Assembly: GCF_927798115.1 (NCBI RefSeq)
Contig: NZ_CAKMMG010000001.1
Location: 1,736,001-1,800,000 of the forward strand
Direction of reading: 5' to 3'
Source of the DNA: Paenibacillus auburnensis
GTDB lineage: Bacteria > Bacillota > Bacilli > Paenibacillales > Paenibacillaceae
Length of the DNA stretch: 64,000 nt
Positions 34,138-44,200 of this stretch are shown here, in pieces. Made by a program: the position numbers and the translations under genes. Position 1 is the stretch's first letter, and the number at the start of each line of letters is the position of its first letter. The notes below the pieces were generated by a model, which was given only the letters and a program-made list of their open reading frames with translations, searched no databases and had not been told where the DNA came from.

Positions 34138-35391
34138 TTAAGCTTTCGAATCCTCATTTTGTTCAATGTTATCAAAAGTCAGCAGATGGCCAAGCTTGGC
34201 CTGCTTGGTATGGAGATAATTGGTGTTATCCTTATTCTCCGGCATCTGGATCGGCACGCGCTCAACCACCTCAAGACCATAGCCTTCCAGCCCTTTGATC
34301 TTGCGCGGATTGTTGGTCATCAGCTTAATCTGGCGGACGCCTAAATCCTTCAGGATCTGTGCACCGATGCCATAATCCCGCAGATCAGCCGGGAAGCCCA
34401 GCTTCAGGTTGGCATCGACAGTGTCCAGCCCTTCTTCCTGCAGCTTGTAAGCCCGCAGTTTATTGATCAGGCCGATACCTCTGCCTTCCTGGCGCATATA
34501 GAGCAGCACACCTCTGCCCGCAGCTTCAATCTGGCGCAGCGCGGCTTCAAATTGCGGGCCGCAGTCGCAGCGGTGGGAATGGAAGACATCACCGGTGAGG
34601 CATTCGGAATGCACGCGCACCAGTACCGGATCTTCTCCTGAGATGTCGCCTTTGACAAGAGCAACATGCTCCTTGTCGTCCACCTCATTTGTATAGGCAA
34701 TGGTCTGGAAGTCGCCGAAGTCTGTCGGCAGGTTCACCGATACTTCACGGTTGACCAGGTGCTCCTTCTCATTACGGTAATGGATAAGATCCTTGATGCT
34801 GATCAGCTTGAGATCATGTTTCTTCGCAATTTCGACGAGATCCGGCAGACGGGCCATGGTGCCGTCAGCCTTAACGACTTCACAGATGACGCTGGCAGGA
34901 TAAGCGCCGCACATGCGGGCCAAATCAACAGCAGCCTCGGTGTGGCCGGAGCGGCGGAGTACGCCGCCTTTCTTGGCAATCAGCGGGAACATATGGCCCG
35001 GTCTGCGGAAGTCTGACGGTTTGGCATTAGGGTCCATTAATGCTTTGATGGTCATGGAGCGCTCACCGGCGGAAATACCGGTAGTCGTATCAATATGGTC
35101 AACCGATACGGTAAAAGCAGTGCCGTGATTGTCGGTATTGTGGGTAACCATCGGCTGCAGATCCAGCTCTTCGGCCCGTTCCGCTGTGATCGGCACACAG
35201 ACCAGACCGCGGCCCTCCGTGATCATGAAGTTGATGACTTCCGGAGTGGAGCGTTCGGCCAAGGCGATAAAGTCGCCTTCGTTCTCACGATCCTCATCAT
35301 CGACCACGATAATCACCTTGCCGCGCATCAAATCATAAATGGCATCTTCAATTGAGTCCAAGACGCTGTCTTGCTTGTCATGCTCGCTCAT
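34138..35391 (-). CDS. ribBA: bifunctional DHBP synthase / GTP cyclohydrolase II
   Basis: 417 residues. The N-terminal half (about 1-210) is DHBP synthase, with [14 protein letters not shown] and [12 protein letters not shown]. The C-terminal half is GTP cyclohydrolase II, with its zinc Cys residues in [19 protein letters not shown], the RQEGRGIGL loop and [16 protein letters not shown]. It provides both riboflavin precursors. AGGAGG lies upstream of the ATG. It is called ribA in B. subtilis naming. Confidence 0.98.
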   Translation of the reverse strand: MSEHDKQDSVLDSIEDAIYDLMRGKVIIVVDDEDRENEGDFIALAERSTPEVINFMITEGRGLVCVPITAERAEELDLQPMVTHNTDNHGTAFTVSVDHIDTTTGISAGERSMTIKALMDPNAKPSDFRRPGHMFPLIAKKGGVLRRSGHTEAAVDLARMCGAYPASVICEVVKADGTMARLPDLVEIAKKHDLKLISIKDLIHYRNEKEHLVNREVSVNLPTDFGDFQTIAYTNEVDDKEHVALVKGDISGEDPVLVRVHSECLTGDVFHSHRCDCGPQFEAALRQIEAAGRGVLLYMRQEGRGIGLINKLRAYKLQEEGLDTVDANLKLGFPADLRDYGIGAQILKDLGVRQIKLMTNNPRKIKGLEGYGLEVVERVPIQMPENKDNTNYLHTKQAKLGHLLTFDNIEQNEDSKA

Positions 35392-35451
35392 AGTTCTGTC
35401 CTCCTGATGACTCTACACTGGCCCGCTGGCCGCTGTAAGCCTATTTCTTAT

Positions 35452-36117
35452 TTATACAAACCCGTTCGCCGCCAGGAAATCATGGCTAATCCGGGAACTG
35501 CTCTCTTCTTCCTCAGTGCCTGCTCCCCTGTAATGAAGGAGATGATCGACATATTTGCCGAGCACATCGCATTCAATGTTAATGCTGTCGCCAGGACGTT
35601 TATGGTTAAGCACCGTTTCTCCAAGCGTATGGGGAATGATGGAGACGGTGAATGCTGATGAAGTCGTGTTTACCACTGTAAGGCTAATCCCGTCAATTGT
35701 AATGGAGCCTTTAGGGATAATATATTTGAACAAGGAATTCTTATCCGGCGTGATCTCGAACACGACTGCATTCTGGTCACGCTTCACACTACGGATCTCC
35801 CCCGTACCCTCCACATGACCCTGGACGATATGCCCGCCAAAGCGCCCGCCGGCGGCCATGGCCCGTTCCAGATTCATTTTGCTCCCGCTGCGCAGCTCCT
35901 TCAGATTGCTGTTGCGGTAGGTCTGCGGCATAACATCAACGGTAAAAGAATGCTCGCCGATCGAGGTCGCCGTCAGGCAGACACCATTGACGGATACGCT
36001 GTCGCCGATTTTCAGATCACTCATAATGAGCGATGCGCCGATATTCAGCACCATCATCTCACCGCCGCTGCTGACGCCGCGCAGCACGCCAACCTCCTCG
36101 ATTAATCCGGTGAACAT
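35452..36117 (-). CDS. ribE: riboflavin synthase alpha chain
   Basis: 221 residues with the two internally duplicated lumazine-binding domains: the first starts MFTGLIEEVG and the second about residue 98 (RFGGHIVQGHVEGTGEI). DSVSVNGVCLTATSI and GSITIDGISLTVVNT are the matching repeats. It dismutates two lumazines to riboflavin. AGGAGGGG precedes the ATG. It is separated from ribD by 211 bp of tandem repeats. Confidence 0.97.
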   Translation of the reverse strand: MFTGLIEEVGVLRGVSSGGEMMVLNIGASLIMSDLKIGDSVSVNGVCLTATSIGEHSFTVDVMPQTYRNSNLKELRSGSKMNLERAMAAGGRFGGHIVQGHVEGTGEIRSVKRDQNAVVFEITPDKNSLFKYIIPKGSITIDGISLTVVNTTSSAFTVSIIPHTLGETVLNHKRPGDSINIECDVLGKYVDHLLHYRGAGTEEEESSSRISHDFLAANGFV

Positions 36118-36133
36118 GTTATCCCCTCCTAAA

Positions 36134-36323
36134 AGTTTTGTTAGGATTACTTCTGTGAATATGCTTCGGACAAAACTCGCTTCGGAAGCATACGCCTAGT
36201 TTTGTTAGGATTACTACTGTGAATCTGCTTCGTACAAAACTTGCTTCGAAAGCATACGCCTAGTTTTGTTAGGATTACTTCTGTGAATATCTCCGGACAA
36301 AACTCGCTTCAGAAGCATCCGCT
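36134..36323. repeat. 64-bp tandem repeats between ribD and ribE
   Basis: Three units start with AGTTTTGTTAGG at 36134, 36198 and 36262 (period 64). Units 1 and 2 differ at about five positions; unit 3 is slightly shortened. Each contains ATGCTTC and GAAGCAT facing each other, and AGTTTTG with its complement CAAAACT, so each can fold. They lie in the ribD-ribE mRNA segment. Confidence 0.9.
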
Positions 36324-36328
36324 GCTTC

Positions 36329-37429
36329 CTAGCGGACTGGAGTCCCGCTGATACAGACATTATCCCCGAGCACTTCGACTTCCAATCCCTCCAGCATGAC
36401 CGCGTCCTTCATCAGCTCGACGCCGGGGAATTCGAAGGTTCCCGCAGCCTGGCTTCCTCCACCGACAATCTTCGGTGCGAAGAATAACACTACGCGGTCA
36501 ACCAGCCCGCTCTCCAGCATCGAGCCGTTCAACGTTCCGCCGCCCTCAAGGAGAATGGAGCTGATCTCCATTTCACCAAGCGCAACCATGGCGGCCTGCA
36601 GATCGACCCGCGGCCCCGCGCCACTGACGACAACCGTAACGCCTGCTGCCTCAAGCGCAGCCTTATGGGCCGGATCAGCAGCTGCAGTGGTAACAACAAT
36701 TGTCGGTGCCTGGCCATCAGTGACTACTGCCGATTCAAGCGGAATCCGTAAAGAGGAATCAATCACGATACGGATCGGATGAAGTCCGGGCACTTCCATC
36801 CGGGTCGTCAGCGAGGGATTGTCGGCGATAACCGTGTTAACACCAACCATTATTCCCTGGTGACGGTGCCGCAGCGTATGTACAATTTCCCGCGCTTGTC
36901 CATTTGAAATCCACTTGCTGTCACCCGTCTTGGTGGCAAGCTTGCCATCCAGTGTGCTTGCACTCTTAAGAGTTACAAACGGCTGTTTCGTTAGTATATA
37001 CTTGATAAACTTCTCATTCAGCCGTAAGGCGCGGCTGCGAAGCAGCCCCACTTCAACATCAATGCCTGCTTCGCGCAGCATTTGGATGCCCCGTCCCGCA
37101 ACCTGCGGATTCGGGTCCTCACAGGCAACGACTACCCGCGCAACGCCCTCATCAATCAGCCGCTGGCTGCAGGGCGGTGTCTTGCCGTAATGGCTGCAGG
37201 GCTCAAGCGTGACATAAGCGGTGCTGCCCTGTGCCTTACCGGCGGCCATGTTGAGTGCATGGACCTCGGCATGGCCGGTCCCCCGCTGCAGATGTGTCCC
37301 CAGGCCGATCACAGCCCCGTCTTTTACGACTACACAACCGACAACCGGATTGATGCCAGTCTGTCCCTGCGCTCTTTCCGCCATATCCAGTGCAAGCGAC
37401 ATGTAAAACTCATCGTTCATGATATCCAT
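36329..37429 (-). CDS. ribD: bifunctional pyrimidine deaminase / reductase RibD
   Basis: 366 residues. The N-terminal deaminase has the zinc motifs GHAEVHALNMA and EPCSHYGKTPPCSQRL; the C-terminal reductase (about 147-360) has TLDGKLATKTGDSKWIS and the glycine-rich LLEGGGTLNGSMLE. It performs two consecutive steps after GTP cyclohydrolase II. GGAGG lies 6 nt before the ATG at 37429. It is the first gene behind an FMN riboswitch. Confidence 0.97.
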   Translation of the reverse strand: MDIMNDEFYMSLALDMAERAQGQTGINPVVGCVVVKDGAVIGLGTHLQRGTGHAEVHALNMAAGKAQGSTAYVTLEPCSHYGKTPPCSQRLIDEGVARVVVACEDPNPQVAGRGIQMLREAGIDVEVGLLRSRALRLNEKFIKYILTKQPFVTLKSASTLDGKLATKTGDSKWISNGQAREIVHTLRHRHQGIMVGVNTVIADNPSLTTRMEVPGLHPIRIVIDSSLRIPLESAVVTDGQAPTIVVTTAAADPAHKAALEAAGVTVVVSGAGPRVDLQAAMVALGEMEISSILLEGGGTLNGSMLESGLVDRVVLFFAPKIVGGGSQAAGTFEFPGVELMKDAVMLEGLEVEVLGDNVCISGTPVR

Positions 37430-37478
37430 GATCTGCCTCCAATCCTTACTTACTTCTTTATTTTATTAGCTAAATGCA

Positions 37479-37518
37479 GAAAAACCCGTCTCAATCTCCA
37501 GGCGGAGTTCAAGACGGG
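37479..37518 (-). terminator. riboswitch-linked terminator upstream of ribD
   Basis: On the minus strand CCCGTCTTGAACTCC pairs with GGAGATTGAGACGGG, followed by TTTTTC, 50 nt before ribD. It is the likely off-state of the FMN riboswitch. Confidence 0.85.
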
Positions 37519-37653
37519 ATATACGAGAGTTTACCGGAAATTCTAATAAATTGTGCGTAAATAAGCACCCTCACCTTTTCTTTGTGAAAGTTCGCACATA
37601 ATATTTTGAAACACGGCTGTACGCCTGCCATCGGGTGGCAGAACGTCGATCTC

Positions 37654-37820
37654 TCCTTCTTCCATCCAGACTATACTGTCGGTCCCGGAATTGCACCGGG
37701 TCCACCGTTCGTTAGAATCATACGACGCGGGTAGCGGACTAAGCACTGTAGTGGCTATGAAAGCCAACTCACAATAACATCACCGCCGGTAGGGAATTAC
37801 ACCCTGCCCTGAAGGATCAA
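37654..37820 (-). promoter_or_regulatory. FMN riboswitch (RFN element) of the rib operon
   Basis: The minus strand shows the RFN landmarks in order: GGGCAGGGTGTAATTCCC, TACCGGCGGTGAT, the AGTCCGCTACCCG segment, CGGTGGACCCGGTG, CCGGGACCGACAGTATAGTC, and the closing TGGATGGAAGAAGGA. FMN binding would favour the terminator at 37479-37518 and shut down ribD-ribE-ribBA-ribH. The stretch between riboswitch and ribD has no gene. Confidence 0.97.
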
Positions 37821-37878
37821 ACCAGTATGAAATTAAAAAAACGACTTACTGACTAAAATAAAGTTAGCACTATACGTC

Positions 37879-37910
37879 AAAAAAAGCAAGCGTATCATTT
37901 ACGCCTGCTT
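37879..37910 (-). terminator. terminator of mscL
   Basis: On the minus strand AAGCAGGCGT pairs imperfectly with ACGCTTGCTT, followed by a T-run. Confidence 0.75.
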
Positions 37911-37961
37911 CATTCTTCGCTTGTCCATAATGAGTTCGGAACACAGTTATGTAACCAGCCT

Positions 37962-38357
37962 CTAGACTTCCCCCTGCTTGCCCGTTCTCAGCAAATCACG
38001 GATTTCCGTCAGCAGGACAATTTCTGGATCTGGGGCAGGTGTCTCTACTACCTCGACCTTTACAGCTTCCTTGCGTTTAAATCGGTTCGCCACCTTGATC
38101 ACCATAAAGATTGAGAAGGAAATAATAAAGAAATCAATCACACTCTGCAGGAAAACACCGTATTTGACTGTCGCATCCAAATAAGTAAATGTTAGATTTT
38201 CCAGGTTCTTCCCACCGCTAATCAAGCCCATCAGCGGCATGATGATGTCTGCAACAAGTGATGAGACAATTTTGCCGAATGCAGCTCCAATGACTACTGC
38301 AACGGCCAGGTCGAGCACATTGCCCTTCATGGCAAAGCTTTTAAATTCTTTCCACAT
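37962..38357 (-). CDS. mscL: large-conductance mechanosensitive channel
   Basis: 131 residues. The first helix [28 protein letters not shown] lines the pore, LMGLI follows, and the second helix is [16 protein letters not shown]. The charged C-terminal helix ends [14 protein letters not shown]. It opens under membrane tension to release solutes on osmotic downshock. Monocistronic, with its own terminator and AGGGAACG-type ribosome site. Confidence 0.97.
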   Translation of the reverse strand: MWKEFKSFAMKGNVLDLAVAVVIGAAFGKIVSSLVADIIMPLMGLISGGKNLENLTFTYLDATVKYGVFLQSVIDFFIISFSIFMVIKVANRFKRKEAVKVEVVETPAPDPEIVLLTEIRDLLRTGKQGEV

Positions 38358-38445
38358 ATCGTTCCCTCCAATAATTAAATTTTAAATTATTATAGCATCA
38401 GTACTGTGGAAGACCAATGATCTCTTCGTTGAAGCATGCTATCTG

Positions 38446-39654
38446 TTAATTATGCAGCTCCCGGTATGTATCCTCAATGAATTTCCTGTGTACAGAAGGC
38501 GGATAATGCTGCACCCGTTCGAATGCAATCTGTGATTGCTGACGCGCCTCTTCCATCTTCCCTTGTCTGGCATAGATTCTGGCTTTATAGGCATACGATG
38601 TGAACACACTGGCCCGGTCCAGCGGATGGTAAGCGTGATCCGGCAGCGTAACCTTTGATAACACCGCAAGTGCTTCCTCATCCCTTCCCAGATGATAGAG
38701 TGCAGCTCCGGTCACAAGGCAGCCGCTCGATGCATATATGCTTTCCCTGGCCTGAAATTGCTGCCCCATCCGTAACGCCTCCTCGTACCTTCCCTCCGCG
38801 TTAGCTTGTCTGATCTCAGCCAATTCAAGAAGCTGCACCGACAGCTCATCCTCTGTAAACTGCACAAACAGCCGCGCCTTATTTAAGTATGTTTTTGCTT
38901 CCTCCAGCTTCCCAGACATTTGGGCTAGATTGGACAACACGCGGTATAAATGATCTGTTAAATAATACACTCCTTCTTCCCGTGACAGGGCAACAGCCGC
39001 CAGCGCAGCTTCCCGGCTTCCTTCGTAATCACCCAGAGCAGATAAGGAAACACTCTCCGCATAATGGAGGTCGAGCTCGAAGAGAAAATCATTGCCGACT
39101 TTTTTGCTGGTATACTCCTCTCTGACCCGAAGAATCAGCTCCAGGCTCTCCTGGTACCGGCTTTGGGTGAACATGAGGGCATAGGCCAGATACTGTACTT
39201 TGGCACTTTCCACAAATAAGCCGAACCGCTCGTATATTTCTACCGCCCTGCTAATTGCATCGATCCCTCCGTCTGTTCCCGTATAAAAGCAGGCATTTAC
39301 ATAGAACTCCATCAGACGCGCTGCATCCACGGTCATCGGAAGCTTCCCGTCCATAAGCGGCTTTACTGCAGAAATAATCGCCTGGTAATTTTTTTGCTTG
39401 AACTTAGCTTCGATGTCGCGGACCATGCGGGCCAGGTCTAGGCTCTGGCTGTCTTCAAGGAAATAACCGGCATCTACGCCAAGGCGCTTAGCTAATATTT
39501 GCAGACTCCGCATGGAAGGCAGTGCATGCCCGTTCTCAATTTGGCTGAGCATACTTTTGGTCATAGCCTCTCCGGCCAGCTCGCTCTGGGTAAGCCCTTT
39601 TGCCTTGCGGAGCTGTTTGATTTTATCTCCGATCATCTGTTGAGTTGTTGTCAT
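38446..39654 (-). CDS. XRE-family regulator with TPR-like repeats (RNPP-like)
   Basis: 402 residues from the ATG at 39654; an earlier ATG at 39666 overlaps the ribosome site. The N-terminal HTH is IGDKIKQLRKAKGLTQSELAGEAMTKSMLSQIENG. From about residue 75 the rest is all-helical, with tetratricopeptide-like repeats (for example EEAKTYLNKARLF, EEALRMGQQFQARE, EEARQQSQIAFERV). This layout is that of peptide- or small-molecule-sensing regulators such as PlcR, NprR or Rgg. It is divergent from the MFS exporter with two matching operator-like sites between them. No signal-peptide gene was seen nearby. Confidence 0.85.
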   Translation of the reverse strand: MTTTQQMIGDKIKQLRKAKGLTQSELAGEAMTKSMLSQIENGHALPSMRSLQILAKRLGVDAGYFLEDSQSLDLARMVRDIEAKFKQKNYQAIISAVKPLMDGKLPMTVDAARLMEFYVNACFYTGTDGGIDAISRAVEIYERFGLFVESAKVQYLAYALMFTQSRYQESLELILRVREEYTSKKVGNDFLFELDLHYAESVSLSALGDYEGSREAALAAVALSREEGVYYLTDHLYRVLSNLAQMSGKLEEAKTYLNKARLFVQFTEDELSVQLLELAEIRQANAEGRYEEALRMGQQFQARESIYASSGCLVTGAALYHLGRDEEALAVLSKVTLPDHAYHPLDRASVFTSYAYKARIYARQGKMEEARQQSQIAFERVQHYPPSVHRKFIEDTYRELHN

Positions 39655-39718
39655 AGGGTGGCCCATCCTTCTGTCCGTCTTGATCTCAGTATAGCTTAAT
39701 ATAAGGGAGCAAGAAAGA

Positions 39719-39739
39719 AAGTTAAATTAAATTAAACTT
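39719..39739. promoter_or_regulatory. operator-like site 1 of the regulator/exporter pair
   Basis: A 21-bp element AAGTT-N11-AACTT with an almost symmetric AT core. It is the reverse complement of site 2 with a single mismatch. It lies 65-85 bp before the regulator start. Confidence 0.65.
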
Positions 39740-39772
39740 TTTGTTGCGATTTTATGGGATTGAGCATAATAT

Positions 39773-39793
39773 AAGTTTAATATAATTTAACTT
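39773..39793. promoter_or_regulatory. operator-like site 2 of the regulator/exporter pair
   Basis: A 21-bp element AAGTT-N11-AACTT centred 54 bp from site 1. It covers the region downstream of CATAAT (39765-39770), a possible -10 of the exporter gene, so binding would block it. Confidence 0.65.
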
Positions 39794-39811
39794 TATAAAG
39801 AGGTGGATGGT

Positions 39812-41152
39812 TTGAAGATGAAAAAAGGATATTTCGCCACTCCAAGCAGCCGTAATATGCTCCTCTTCTTTACCGGCAAGCTCGCTTCGATCCTGGGCTC
39901 TGGCATGTATACATTCGTGGTGGGATTGTATATTCTGAAACTCACAGGCTCGGGAAGCAGCTTTGCCGTTACCCTGATCTGCGGAATGCTGCCGCGGATT
40001 GTGCTTGCGCCCTTCGCCGGTGTGATGGCAGACCGGATGAACCGCCGCATGCTGCTGATATACTCAGACCTTGCGGCTGTCCTGACACTGCTGCTAGCCT
40101 TTCTGGCGGTCTCTCTGGGTGGAGGCATGCTGCTGCCCATCTATACCTCACTGGTTCTGCTCTCCGTATGCTCCACCTTCTATGGAATCTCCGTCTCCTC
40201 CTCCCTGCTTCAGCTCGTCGATTCCCAGTACATCCAGCGCGCCGGCTCTCTCAACCAGATGGCCGGATCCATTGGCAACCTGCTTGCACCGGTACTTGGG
40301 GGCATGCTGTATGCCGTCGTCCCGTTCAAGCTCTTTATGCTGCTGAATGCAGCAGGTTTTACCATTTCAACCCTTATGAGCTGCGGACTCAGGTTCAAAC
40401 GAGACCCGGAGCTGACAGAATCCGGCGGAGCAGCAGATCCTGCTGCCCTAAGCCATGCAGGGCGGGATCTATCAAATATGATGTCAGAACTGCGCAGCAG
40501 TCTTACCGGCGGCATCTCGTATGTATTTAAAAAGCCAGTTATCCGGGCTATCCTTATTATTGTGTTCTGGGTCAATTTTTTTGTGGTAGCGCTCAACGTC
40601 GTGCTGCCCTTTGTGGCCGTGGAGCATCTGTCACTCTCATCCGGCCAGTACGGAACCCTGAATGCCATGCTGGCTGCAGGTATGCTTGTGATGTCCCTAC
40701 TGCTGAGCGTACGCCGCCAAAGCAGCAGCCCTGCCCGCTCCCTGATTCGGGGGCTTACGTCACTCGGACTGCTGTTTATAGCTATGGCACTGCCGCTGAT
40801 ATTCTTCTTCAGCACCGGCTCCGCCTTCATATTCCTGCTTGTACTGATGTTTCTAACCGGCAGTACGGTTATGAATATTAACATCCCGATTCAAGTGTAT
40901 TTACAGCAGACGGTGGAGGCGGATTACCGCGGAAGGGTGTTTGCCGTCGTCGAGACTGCATCGGGGGCAATTGCACCGGCAGGAATGATCCTGTATGGAC
41001 TGCTCGTGGACCTGCTTCCAGCTGCATTCCTCCTAACGGCCTCAGGCTTGGCAATTTTACTGGTCACTTTGCTGGGACGAAGAGGCCTTAAGAGCGGCAA
41101 TGAGCTGGAAGCCAATGAGAACCGGGAAGCTGAGGTACAGCTTCATGCCTGA
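39812..41152 (+). CDS. MFS transporter, drug-efflux type (DHA3/Mef-like)
   Basis: 446 residues from a TTG at 39812, 9 nt after the AAAGAGG ribosome site; an ATG at 39818 and a GTG at 39803 are alternatives, the latter overlapping the site. About 12 hydrophobic segments are present. The loop 2-3 motif is GVMADRMNRRMLL, and TVEADYRGRVFAVVETASGAI in the second half is typical of macrolide/multidrug exporters of this branch. It probably pumps out a toxic compound. Control by the divergent XRE-TPR regulator is inferred from the paired operator sites. Confidence 0.87.
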   Translation: MKMKKGYFATPSSRNMLLFFTGKLASILGSGMYTFVVGLYILKLTGSGSSFAVTLICGMLPRIVLAPFAGVMADRMNRRMLLIYSDLAAVLTLLLAFLAVSLGGGMLLPIYTSLVLLSVCSTFYGISVSSSLLQLVDSQYIQRAGSLNQMAGSIGNLLAPVLGGMLYAVVPFKLFMLLNAAGFTISTLMSCGLRFKRDPELTESGGAADPAALSHAGRDLSNMMSELRSSLTGGISYVFKKPVIRAILIIVFWVNFFVVALNVVLPFVAVEHLSLSSGQYGTLNAMLAAGMLVMSLLLSVRRQSSSPARSLIRGLTSLGLLFIAMALPLIFFFSTGSAFIFLLVLMFLTGSTVMNINIPIQVYLQQTVEADYRGRVFAVVETASGAIAPAGMILYGLLVDLLPAAFLLTASGLAILLVTLLGRRGLKSGNELEANENREAEVQLHA

Positions 41153-41186
41153 TCAGGCAAGCTGCTGCTTGTGAAGAAAGGATAAC

Positions 41187-41223
41187 AAAAAAATAGCACG
41201 CGGCATTATCTGCCGCGTGCTAT
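41187..41223 (-). terminator. terminator of the LPXTG protein gene
   Basis: ATAGCACGCGGC pairs with GCCGCGTGCTAT around a 7-nt loop. On the minus strand a T-run follows, so it serves the surface-protein gene, though it lies between convergent genes. Confidence 0.88.
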
Positions 41224-41269
41224 CAGTTATGCTGTTTATGAGGTTAGCTGAATGGTTGACCGGTAATAG

Positions 41270-44200
41270 CTAGTTCTGCTTCCGTCTGAATACCCGGTTT
41301 AGTACAAAGCCGATTACAATCAGACCAAGTCCTGCCAGATAGATCGGCATTGGACTACTCTCACCCGTCTGTGGCAGCTTGCCGCCGCTCGCCGGATCAG
41401 TCACTGTTCCTTTTGGAATATCATCCTCATCGATATCGACTCCACCAAGCGGAATATCATCATCGATAACTGTTTCTCCCGGTGCCGCTGATGGAGCAGC
41501 AGGCGGTGTTGACGGTCCTGCCGATACTGGCGGTGTTATCGCCGGTCCGCCAGGGATGGCATTATCATCAATAATCACTCCCGGAATCGGAGAGCTTGTT
41601 GGGAAAGGTGTGCCCCCCGGAAGCGCCGGTGATGGTGATGCTGCTGCTGACGTTGTCGGCGCAGGAGTAACCTCTGCCGACGTTGTCGGTGCAGGAGAAA
41701 CTACCGGCGATGCGGATGCCAATGGAGACTCTGTTGGCGTTGTTGACGCTGTCGGTGCTGCAGTTGGTGTAGCCGTCGGCACTACTGGTGTATTGTACAC
41801 CGTCAGATTGACGCCAGCGGCAGAACTAATTGTAACAGGATACTCTCTTGTATCTAGGACATATCCGCTCGGGGCTGCAGTCTCAATCAGGACGTAGCTG
41901 CCCAGCCAGATATTATTGAATACTGCAGTGCCTGCCGCATCTGTTGTACGGGTGTTGACCAGCACCCGGTCTGTGCCGTTAAGCCGGTAAAGCTCAAACG
42001 TAGCACCTTCGAGCACCTTTTGGCTGTTCTGTGCATCCAGCTTTTTGACGGTTAGCATACCTTTAACACCGCTGCCTGTGCCCGAACCGCTGGATACACC
42101 AACGATCACTTCTTTGGTCGTATCCTTCTCAATCAGGATGTTATTATTTCCGCTGAATCTCACTTCGTTAACCAGCTTATCGCCAGTATTCGCTACAATC
42201 AGTGACTGGTATTCCAGCACATAAGCGGAATCGATAGCCGAAGCAAAGCTTAATTCGAAGCTTTGTTTACCATCAGCATCAGCAATCACTTTCAGGGTAT
42301 AGTCAGTACCTTTTGTTAATTCAGCACTGCTTTTCGTTACCTCCCCGTTTGCTGCTACAACTGTAGGATAGAGATGGAAGGAGTCCGGCAGCAGTATTTG
42401 ATTCGTGCTTGGTGTATCTGTGATTTTAGCATCCTTCACATGGGACTGGGTCCGGTTAATGGCGATACTCCAATTCACTTTATCACCATTTTGCTGGCCA
42501 CTCTTAAATACATACTCACCACCATGCGGAATGTTCACGGAAGCGGTCAAATCTTTGGAAACCTTCTTTGTGCCATCAAACAGCTGTGCTGTATTGACAA
42601 CATTGCTGTCAATCAGCTGTCCTGCAAGGCTGGTTTTAAAGACAACATAATACGGTTTATTGATGCTGTCAGTAAACACAAACCTATACTCATTGCCGTT
42701 ATTGACCCGGTAACTATAGGAGTCTGGGGCCAATTCATCCCCTTTGGTATAGTCCCCGTTGGCATTCAGATTCATCTTATACACTTTGAGTGATCCCGGA
42801 ACCAGTGTCTGCCCGGCTGTCAAAATGTCCGAAACAACAGGCTCTATTACCGCGACACTCGTATAATTGACACCAATCGTCCAGGTTATTTCTTTGGTTG
42901 CCGCATCATAAACTCCGGTCTTGAATCCGTTGTTCTTATACTCTGGGCGGGGAACAAACAATCCGTTTGCACTGGCCGTACGCATGCCTTCAATATCCTT
43001 CCAGTCGACCTTAGCCGTGTTGACGAAATTGTCGCTCTTCGCGTAGGAACTGCTGAATTTGGTAGTATAACCGATAGTATAAGTACCGGTTATCGTTGAT
43101 TTAAATATCACCTTAAATCCGGTATTCCATCCGGCATGCGGCGCACTGGATTCATTATAATCCAGCGTGTAAGCCGAGTTATCAAGCACCGCTCCGCTGC
43201 TGTTTCGCACAACCAGTGATTCCGGTATGAATTTTAGTCCGCCCTGCGGGAATGTATCAGTCAGTACAACTTCCTTCATTGGATAATTGTCACCATTCAC
43301 GGTGATCTTCCAGTTTACCGTCTGTTTCGAGTAATCCACTCCGGACAGCGTTTTATAAACAATGGCCGGACGAATCAATTGAGTAGCTGAAGCGCTGTAG
43401 GTACTGTCAGAAACTGTGTTGGTAATTGTAGTATCTTTATAAACTCGGCCCTGTGCCTCTGTCTTATACTCAATAAGGTAAGCGGAGGATATGCCGTTCA
43501 GGAACTGCAGCTTGAAGCCCGCCTTCTCTACTCCGATAATACCGGTCAGCGTATAATCCACATTCTCCGCCAGAGCCGTACCTTTCGTAGCTTTTCCCGT
43601 AGAATCAAGTGTAACCGGGTATACCGTAACTGAGTCGGTTACTAGCCGCTGAGAATCGTCGAATAAATCTGTCAGCACAGCACTCTGCTGCGGGACAACC
43701 CTCTTGTTATAATTGTATTCGATCGCCCAAGTGGTAATATGCTTACCCCATTCGTAATTGAGCGCCTTTTTGTTCAGGCTTCCGCCACGCTGTACAGCAA
43801 CTGTTGCTGATGCGCTGACAGGATCACGTCCGTCTCCGGTAAATGTAGCTGTATTAGTGTAGCTGGCTTCGTCACCTGTAATTCCAGTGGAATAGGCGAT
43901 CCGGTATGCTCCGTTTAGCACGGAATCTGTGAAACGGACGATCAGCGTGCCCCCGGTTACCTCAGCACTATATTTGCTGGTATCAATCAAGTTACCCTGC
44001 AGGACTGTTCCATCCAGCTGTACGTTCAGCTGATAAACAGCGAGGGTAACCGTACTGTCCAACGACAGTCCAGCCGGAATAGGATCAGTAACTACGGCAT
44101 TCTGGACGGATTCCAGTTTCTTGTTCACATCGACTGTCCAATCGATATGGTCCGCGTTGAAGCCGCTGGACACGCCATTCTTGGCAATAGTTGAACTGAC

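Noticed and set aside
36134-36323. The three 64-bp repeats as a CRISPR array
   Set aside because: The units are contiguous tandem copies with no unique spacers and no cas genes.
37543-37767. 74-residue minus-strand frame upstream of ribD
   Set aside because: It lies within the FMN riboswitch and its sequence is explained by the conserved RNA.
41379-41897. 172-residue plus-strand glycine/valine-rich frame
   Set aside because: Antisense shadow of the Pro/Thr-rich stalk of the LPXTG protein.
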